A DNA stretch of 64,000 nucleotides. Source: Paracamarosporium sp. OC-R06-R3 (Eukaryota > Ascomycota > Dothideomycetes > Pleosporales > Didymosphaeriaceae). Shown one piece after another: positions 58,769-64,000 of the stretch. Numbering within the stretch: position 1 is the stretch's first letter; each line of letters begins with the position of its first letter. A program made the position numbers and the translations under genes. The stretch is from assembly GCA_019828545.1 (NCBI GenBank), contig JACVRA010000121.1, positions 126,547 to 190,546 on the forward strand. Reading direction: 5' to 3'. Under the pieces are notes generated by a model that was not told the DNA's origin, did not search any database, and saw nothing but the letters and a program-made list of their open reading frames with translations.

Positions 58769-59607
58769 GCAGAGATGTTATGATACCCCAAAACTTTTCT
58801 ACAACGAATGAATCCCCTCTTGAAGGATGTTAGTCTCAATACTTTTTTTCCTCTTTAGTGAGCGTTTCTCGGGAGGAAATCCTACTACGAAAGTGCAGCT
58901 GTAGGAGACAGTACTGGCATGTATGCGTAGAGCCAGTGGTATAGCTTGATTTCGATACGAGCATCTGAGCGAGATAGGAGAAATATTTTGCGATGGGACG
59001 GGTAAGTACTTTATTAAAAAAGCTTAACACATAAATAGACTATGTTCTTCGATAATCCTTTTTACTCGTAGTTGTGGTATCTAGTCGATTTCGCGATGTC
59101 ATTCGCCTACGTGGAGAGGGAGCGCGTATGAATATTTTTTCCTTTTCGCTCTGCACACATGCATGGTAAAGTGTGTTGCTAGTAAAAGCTAGGTGGAGGA
59201 AATTATATCCAGATGAGCCAACACTTTTGGAGACGCCGACAAAACAACCGAATCCCTTGGATAACCTTTTAACGCTTTGAGTTACAAGGTGACATTTGGT
59301 CACCCCACGATTCCCACCCCCACATCATCAGCACCTTTTATTCGCGATTAGGCCCGACGCTAACATCCCTAGCTACAGCATTCCAGGGTGAATTGCCTCT
59401 TTTTTCGGTACGATCAGGAGACATGGCGGATTGGATCGGCAGTCTTCGCGCTCGTTTGAGTTATAAGACATAGAGCGTTTAGAGAAATATCTGCTTTAAC
59501 CCCTCAGCGGTTACAGCAGGAAAACGGAGTGTTTCTAGGTCCGGTCGGTCCCGGTGTATTCTTTTTTTTTTCGTTCATTTCAATGTGGTGTTCCTTTTAG
59601 ATCCATC
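58769..59607. other. Intergenic between convergent genes
   Basis: 839 bp, nothing recognised other than 3' flanks. Confidence 0.55.
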
Positions 59608-60603
59608 CTACTTGTGGCACCCAAGCATGACCTCCTTGACCCACTCCCCAAACCCACTCTCGACGCTTTTGCTGAATGCAATCCAGAAAGCCATTGTCTC
59701 GCTTACCGCGCTGGGACAATGCTCCACCAGTGCTCTGACATTCACCTCGCGTAGCCCCTTTAGACCAAATAACTGCTCTACCCACGTTAGATCCGCGCCT
59801 CCGATACTACTGCCCCAATCCTTCTTCATTCTCTGCATGAACGTAAATGAATCTTTTGAAATAGGCGCTACATTGTCCCAGCCGCTCTCGCCAGGCTTTC
59901 CAGCAACAATAGACAAGTTGAGGGTAGAAAGGCAGAGGTTGCTGGAAATGTGCGTGCACAGCGCAGCCCATTCGAGGCGGTCGAATTCTTTTGTATACGG
60001 GAGGCCTTTCTTGGTGAGGGCGACGTGCCTCACATAATTCCTCGATACCGGGGTCAAATCTGAGAAGAAAGGCACGGCTGCTTCAATGCTGGTGTGGAAG
60101 CTGAACGTGTAATTTGAATATAGCACCTTGGCTGCCTCGGCATGAATCTGATGGTTCAGAGACAAAAGGGACGGCACCGTGTAGCGGAGATGTGCGGTGT
60201 ATGGCGAGAGCAGTACGCGGTATGTTGTAGGTGTGGTCGTGGTAAGGAAGGGGCCTGACGCTCCTGTTATTATGCCTTCGTTTTCACAAAAAAACACAAA
60301 TCAGGGACGCGCGCAGTAAAAAAGTTGGGTAGGAAGCTTACCAGTGCGGACGTGGTATGTGGATCGATGTTTCCATCTTCGGGAGTTGTGTGCGCCTACG
60401 TATGGGTCGACGGTTCGAACGGCGAGTGTAAAAGGTGTATCATTGGTATCGCTAGAGTGGTAGGTATGAAAGTCGGGAAGCAGATCGGCGACTGAAGTAG
60501 TATGCGACGAGGAGGGCGCTTTGGAAGGAAACAATAAGTATTCGTAGATTATCAACCGAATTTCCAAGGGAAGACGGAGCAGCGGTGATGTCGTTTCGGC
60601 CAT
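59608..60603 (-). CDS. F-box-like/DUF7730-type hypothetical protein
   Basis: Exon 1 is 60603-60342, a 66-bp intron occupies 60341-60276, and exon 2 runs 60275-59608 (309 residues, phase 1 join). The N-terminus carries SPLLRLPLEIRLIIYEYLLF, the LPxEIRxxIYxxLL pattern common to a large fungal family related to F-boxes. The second exon has the usual companion segments LLSLNHQIHAEAAKVLYSNY, TFSFHTSIEAAVPFFSDL and RNYVRHVALTKKGL, followed by a helical region and a Trp-containing end. These are abundant in Pleosporales; most are uncharacterised, and a role in SCF ubiquitin ligases is possible but not shown. The N-terminal domain is short and no substrate-binding repeat is visible. Confidence 0.85.
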
Positions 60604-62405
60604 ATTTTAGCAGTCGTGATATTATGTTGGTTTTGTTGTGAGGTTTTATTAATTAGGGTTGATGGCCGTCGATCTATTGTTCAAAGCCTTGTTCTTATAG
60701 CAGGTCAGTTCCGCATTGTCCATCCAGGTGCTCCACACTCACATCAGTGTATCTCGAACTCAGCGTATTCCAGGATCTCAAGTCCTACACCAGTACAGTT
60801 CAGCCCTCGTCATTTAAGAAGGCACGACCGCACCCAACTTGATGCTCAGAATTAAATGGCCAGGTCAGCCGTTGCAAATGGGTCTCGGAGCCTTTTGAAC
60901 CCTCAGCTACACTCTAGCCTTTTTCCCTTACAAGCCACCACCATATCGATAAGCCCAACCCTTTCAAATCCCCGGCCCACCCCGACAACGATTGTCTAAT
61001 CTTCAAACCGATCGCTTAACCTAGAGTAGCCCAGCTCCGAAGTACGACGTGCAGTAGCGGCGCGGTTCGAAGGTGCCCGAGTGAGCATGATGTGGATCTA
61101 GCTAGGATGACGTTTGCACACGACTCTGCAAACATCGCGAAGGGGAGGTATGGCGGTCAAACCGCTGTCAGCAACAGCTGGTAAAAAAAATGCGTCGTCT
61201 TACGCGCGATTAGCCTCCGAGGAGCCCGAGCATCGATCGTTTTAGTCGACGAGGGCATTTGCGGCTACATGTAATCGTAATCTGGGCGCCGAGCTCGGGC
61301 ACAATCATGCATACAAGACCGTCCAGGAGCACATGGTGTCAACACCATGCAAGCATGACATGTTACACATAGCGTATGCGTGAAAAGTGAACACTGCTCT
61401 GGTGTGTCTCATCAGGGGTGAGCTCTACTGGGGAACAGGCCTTGCACCCGCCATCAAAACCTATCGATCCCTGTGCGAATCATTTGGCCGCGAATTGTGC
61501 TCGTATGACCATAGCCTCATTGACGGAGATATCTCGCAGTAGGCTCTTGACGAGTCTTGCTTCGGATGGAGCATGCCTTTCGAGATAGTACGATAATCTG
61601 AGTCTGGAACCCCATACACCATGGGGTTTCGGAGATACATCGAAGCCGCACAAGGTAACCCTGACACACGAAGGACACTCATGACGTGTCAGGCTAGGGG
61701 GATGTTGTAAAAGCCAATGAAAAATTTATGTTAACCATCCTAGTGCAAAGTATACACAAGATGAAGCGGTGAGTGTGCGGTGCGGTCGATCGGGAAGAAA
61801 AAAGCAAAAACAAACGTTTACACGCATTGACAATAGTTCCAAGACAGCCGCGATCCTTCAGGCACCACGCATTGTCAGAAGACATTGCTGTCCCCATTCA
61901 CACAAATTCACATTGCACTATCCAATCCCACCCCTTCCTCCAGCCCATCTCCTTGCCGATGTGCAAACTCCATATTCCCAATCCCGAACTAGACTATTGT
62001 TTAGACATTCCCTACCCTCGCCCTGAAAAACAAAACCAAGAAACATAACAAGTTTTTTGCATCGATGCTTATAAAGTGACCCGCCCTTGCTCAAGACGCA
62101 AACAGGCAAAACGCCATTCTGATCCGATCCAGAAGTGAGAGGATGCAAGAGCAAAGCCAGATTCCAGAGAAAAAGAAATGAACAAGTTCCCGTCATAATA
62201 CAAGTTAGGCCACTTTTAGCCGTTGATCAATCAGACATGCAGACAGAGTGAGGAGAGAAGGAGATGAAAGAGAAGAGATAGAAAGGAAAAAAGGTGACAC
62301 TACTTGGTAACCATTTTTCCACGTCCAGCCACGTCATGTGCAAAAGCGCAGCTAGAATGCCATCCTCCAATTCCAACTCAATACAGTGGGTCGTAACGGG
62401 GGCTT
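60604..62405. other. Intergenic, 1.8 kb
   Basis: Holds the promoter of the F-box-like gene and the 3' flank of the Q/G/Y-rich gene. Frames shorter than 95 codons occur on both strands and none is supported. No repeat or RNA gene recognised. Confidence 0.55.
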
Positions 62406-64000
62406 CTAGTGCTGTTGATAGTTCGTGCCCCAGCCGCCACGGCTGTACGAACCATATCCACCACCAAATCCGCCGTACTGACCAAAGTTGTTCTGGTGAC
62501 TACCAGCGCCCTGATGTCCCAATCCACCGAGACCGCCGTACTGGTTGCCTTGGCCGCCCTGCAGCTGGTTTAGATGGCCTGGATAACCACCAAAGCCCTG
62601 CTGCTGAGGAAGACCACTTTGGCTACCCTGGCTTTGCGGGTTGTTCGTTGCGGATCCAGGACGGCCTTGTTGGGCTCCGAGCGCGGAAGGACTGGGTCCA
62701 CCGCTCTTACTGTCACCGAAGGGCTTCAACGAATCCTCACTGGGGCCTTGTTGGCCGATCTGCTGTTGGCCATACGAGTTTTGACCTCCGTAACCACCCT
62801 GAGGCTGGCGGTAGGAGTCTGGAATGGCGCCAAATGCGCCAGAGCCAGATGTAGCATTGTGCTGATTCTGACCAGCGCCTGATACTGACCTTCCGTAGTC
62901 ACCCAAGCCTCCACCTAATCCAGTGTCACGACCGTGGATAGAGGAGCCGCCGAAACCGCCAACATTAGCAGGAGACGACGAGTGTTGATCGAAAGAAGCC
63001 TGAGGAGGCATTCCAGCATAATGGTGCGATTGACCGTACATGCTTTTTCCGAAGTTTCCATATCCACCTTGACCATAACCGCCGTATTGACTCGCGTAGT
63101 TGGCGTAATATGGATTTGATGCATAGTATGGGTGCGTGTAAGGATAGTTGCCCGCGTGCGCCGGTTGGCCATGGGGTTGCTGCATATGTTGACCCTGTTG
63201 TTGCTGCGAGGCAGGCCCGCTCGGGTGTTGACCGCCCAAGGCTGGGTTTGGGGTATTGTGGCCGCTATTCTGAGCCTCGTTGTATCGAGACTGCGATTGC
63301 TGCTGGGATTGACTCTGAGAGAAAGCCGAGTCATTGGGGCCTGCACCGAAAGCACTGCCGGTGCGCTGCTGGGCAACACCAGCTTCTTGCTGACTTGGTG
63401 TACCTTGCTGAGCATAGTTGCCGTAATATTGTTGGTAGGCGGCGGAGCGCTGTTGTTCGGAGGTTGGATATTGAGACCCAAAGGCCTCTGGTGCAGACGA
63501 AAATCCGCCAATCTGAGTCTGAGATGGTTGTTGCTGAGCTTGTTGGCTGGTGTAGTCATACTGACTGGACTGCGGTGCTTGCTGGCCAAATGGATCGTAG
63601 GGCTTCTGCGGTGGTGCCGCGGTTTCTGCCTGTCCGTAACGACCGAATTGGTTGTAGGGCTGCTGGCTTTGTGAGCCTTGGGTCTGCATTGCTTGCGCGG
63701 CGAGAGGATTTGAAGGAGACTGTTGCGACAGCGGTTGCTGCTGGGGAACAGGAGGTAAACCAGGGGCCTGTTTGGGGGTGGGAACTGAATCCTGGGGCTG
63801 TGAGTCGGCGGGAGGCGCTTGTCGTGGAGCAGGAGGAAGAGCGGCCCTCGGTTGCGCGACTGGCGAATGCTGCGGTGGTTGAGTCCGTGTCTCTGCCTCT
63901 TCCCTATCCTCATCAACATCAAGGTTATCCGCATCGACGTCGCCATTCAAACCCAGACTGCCGAACTGTACCGCTGCCTGGTTCACTGCGTGGTTTCCAG
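62406..64000 (-). CDS. Gln/Gly/Tyr-rich low-complexity protein, Def1-like, 5' end outside window
   Basis: An open frame enters at the right edge and ends at 62406 (stop after QQH); at least 531 residues. The edge sequence NHAVNQAAVQFGSLGLNGDV continues without a start, so the N-terminal part lies outside; a GTG at 63986 should not be taken as a start. The visible part has an acidic piece (DADNLDVDEDREEAETR), a Pro/Gln-rich segment with short Gln runs, then prion-like Gln/Ser/Gly/Tyr sequence, with a Tyr/Asn/Ala stretch (YPYTHPYYASNPYYANYASQ) and Gly/Tyr-rich repeats such as YGGYGQGGYGNFG. The FGSLGL motif and Q-rich tail remind me of the fungal RNA polymerase II degradation factor Def1, whose CUE domain would lie outside the window. 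Assignment moderate; another condensate-forming RNA-binding protein is possible. Confidence 0.7.
   Translation of the reverse strand, partial: GNHAVNQAAVQFGSLGLNGDVDADNLDVDEDREEAETRTQPPQHSPVAQPRAALPPAPRQAPPADSQPQDSVPTPKQAPGLPPVPQQQPLSQQSPSNPLAAQAMQTQGSQSQQPYNQFGRYGQAETAAPPQKPYDPFGQQAPQSSQYDYTSQQAQQQPSQTQIGGFSSAPEAFGSQYPTSEQQRSAAYQQYYGNYAQQGTPSQQEAGVAQQRTGSAFGAGPNDSAFSQSQSQQQSQSRYNEAQNSGHNTPNPALGGQHPSGPASQQQQGQHMQQPHGQPAHAGNYPYTHPYYASNPYYANYASQYGGYGQGGYGNFGKSMYGQSHHYAGMPPQASFDQHSSSPANVGGFGGSSIHGRDTGLGGGLGDYGRSVSGAGQNQHNATSGSGAFGAIPDSYRQPQGGYGGQNSYGQQQIGQQGPSEDSLKPFGDSKSGGPSPSALGAQQGRPGSATNNPQSQGSQSGLPQQQGFGGYPGHLNQLQGGQGNQYGGLGGLGHQGAGSHQNNFGQYGGFGGGYGSYSRGGWGTNYQQH

Noticed and set aside
63132..63674. 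180-codon plus-strand Leu/Val-rich frame resembling a membrane protein
   Set aside because: Antisense to the Gln-rich coding region; CAG/CAA repeats read as Leu/Cys on the other strand.

Overview
This is a window of nuclear DNA from a filamentous ascomycete, most likely a Dothideomycete and probably of the order Pleosporales. The case rests on compact genes with many 45-70 bp GT-AG introns carrying CTAAC/CTGAC-type branch sites, fungus-specific orthologues (Zuotin, Imh1-type golgin, Sch9, Did2, NC2-beta, Hom6, GPHR, Tfc6) and a secreted trypsin. The species is not identifiable from sequence alone. About 27 protein genes, two tRNA genes and several repeats are supported. Many genes needed exon joining, and exon coordinates are given in each entry.

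Layout. 1-12 kb: SR-protein kinase (open at the left edge), GRIP-domain golgin divergent from Zuotin, a universal-stress-domain protein and a GPHR-type membrane protein. 12-17 kb: a looser tract with a small disordered protein, a 13-unit minisatellite, an interrupted tRNA-Ala and an unrecognised two-exon gene. 17-31 kb: PLP-homeostasis protein, BTB protein, short-chain dehydrogenase, ESCRT-III Did2, NC2-beta, the Sch9 kinase and a peroxisomal MaoC hydratase. 31-42 kb: glutaminyl cyclase, a small secreted protein, a secreted trypsin, and a second BTB paralogue between two AT-rich gene-poor islands that hold a MITE-like element and a degenerate repeat. 42-51 kb: RS-rich nuclear protein, small membrane protein, NRDE/TANGO2 protein, RING-CH E3 ligase, an interrupted tRNA-His and the TFIIIC subunit Tfc6. 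51-64 kb: a 3.2 kb GC-rich non-genic block, a Cys-containing hypothetical protein, homoserine dehydrogenase divergent from a CCDC174-like protein, an F-box-like protein and a Q/G/Y-rich Def1-like protein open at the right edge.

Most striking signal. Both tRNA genes carry a normal short anticodon-loop intron and, in addition, a second insertion outside the anticodon loop (48 bp at the D-arm/anticodon-arm junction of tRNA-Ala; 65 bp inside the T-arm of tRNA-His). Each insertion begins GT, ends AG and has a fungal branch-site-like motif close to its 3' end. Excising it restores an orthodox cloverleaf. They look like spliceosomal or introner-like introns inside Pol III genes. The interrupted tRNA-His also sits 400 bp from, and divergent to, the gene for TFIIIC subunit Tfc6, whose yeast counterpart is regulated by TFIIIC binding in its own promoter.

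Most other genes are ordinary housekeeping or signalling genes (TOR-Sch9, nascent-chain folding, endosomal sorting, Pol II/Pol III transcription, threonine/methionine synthesis) and do not form a biosynthetic cluster.
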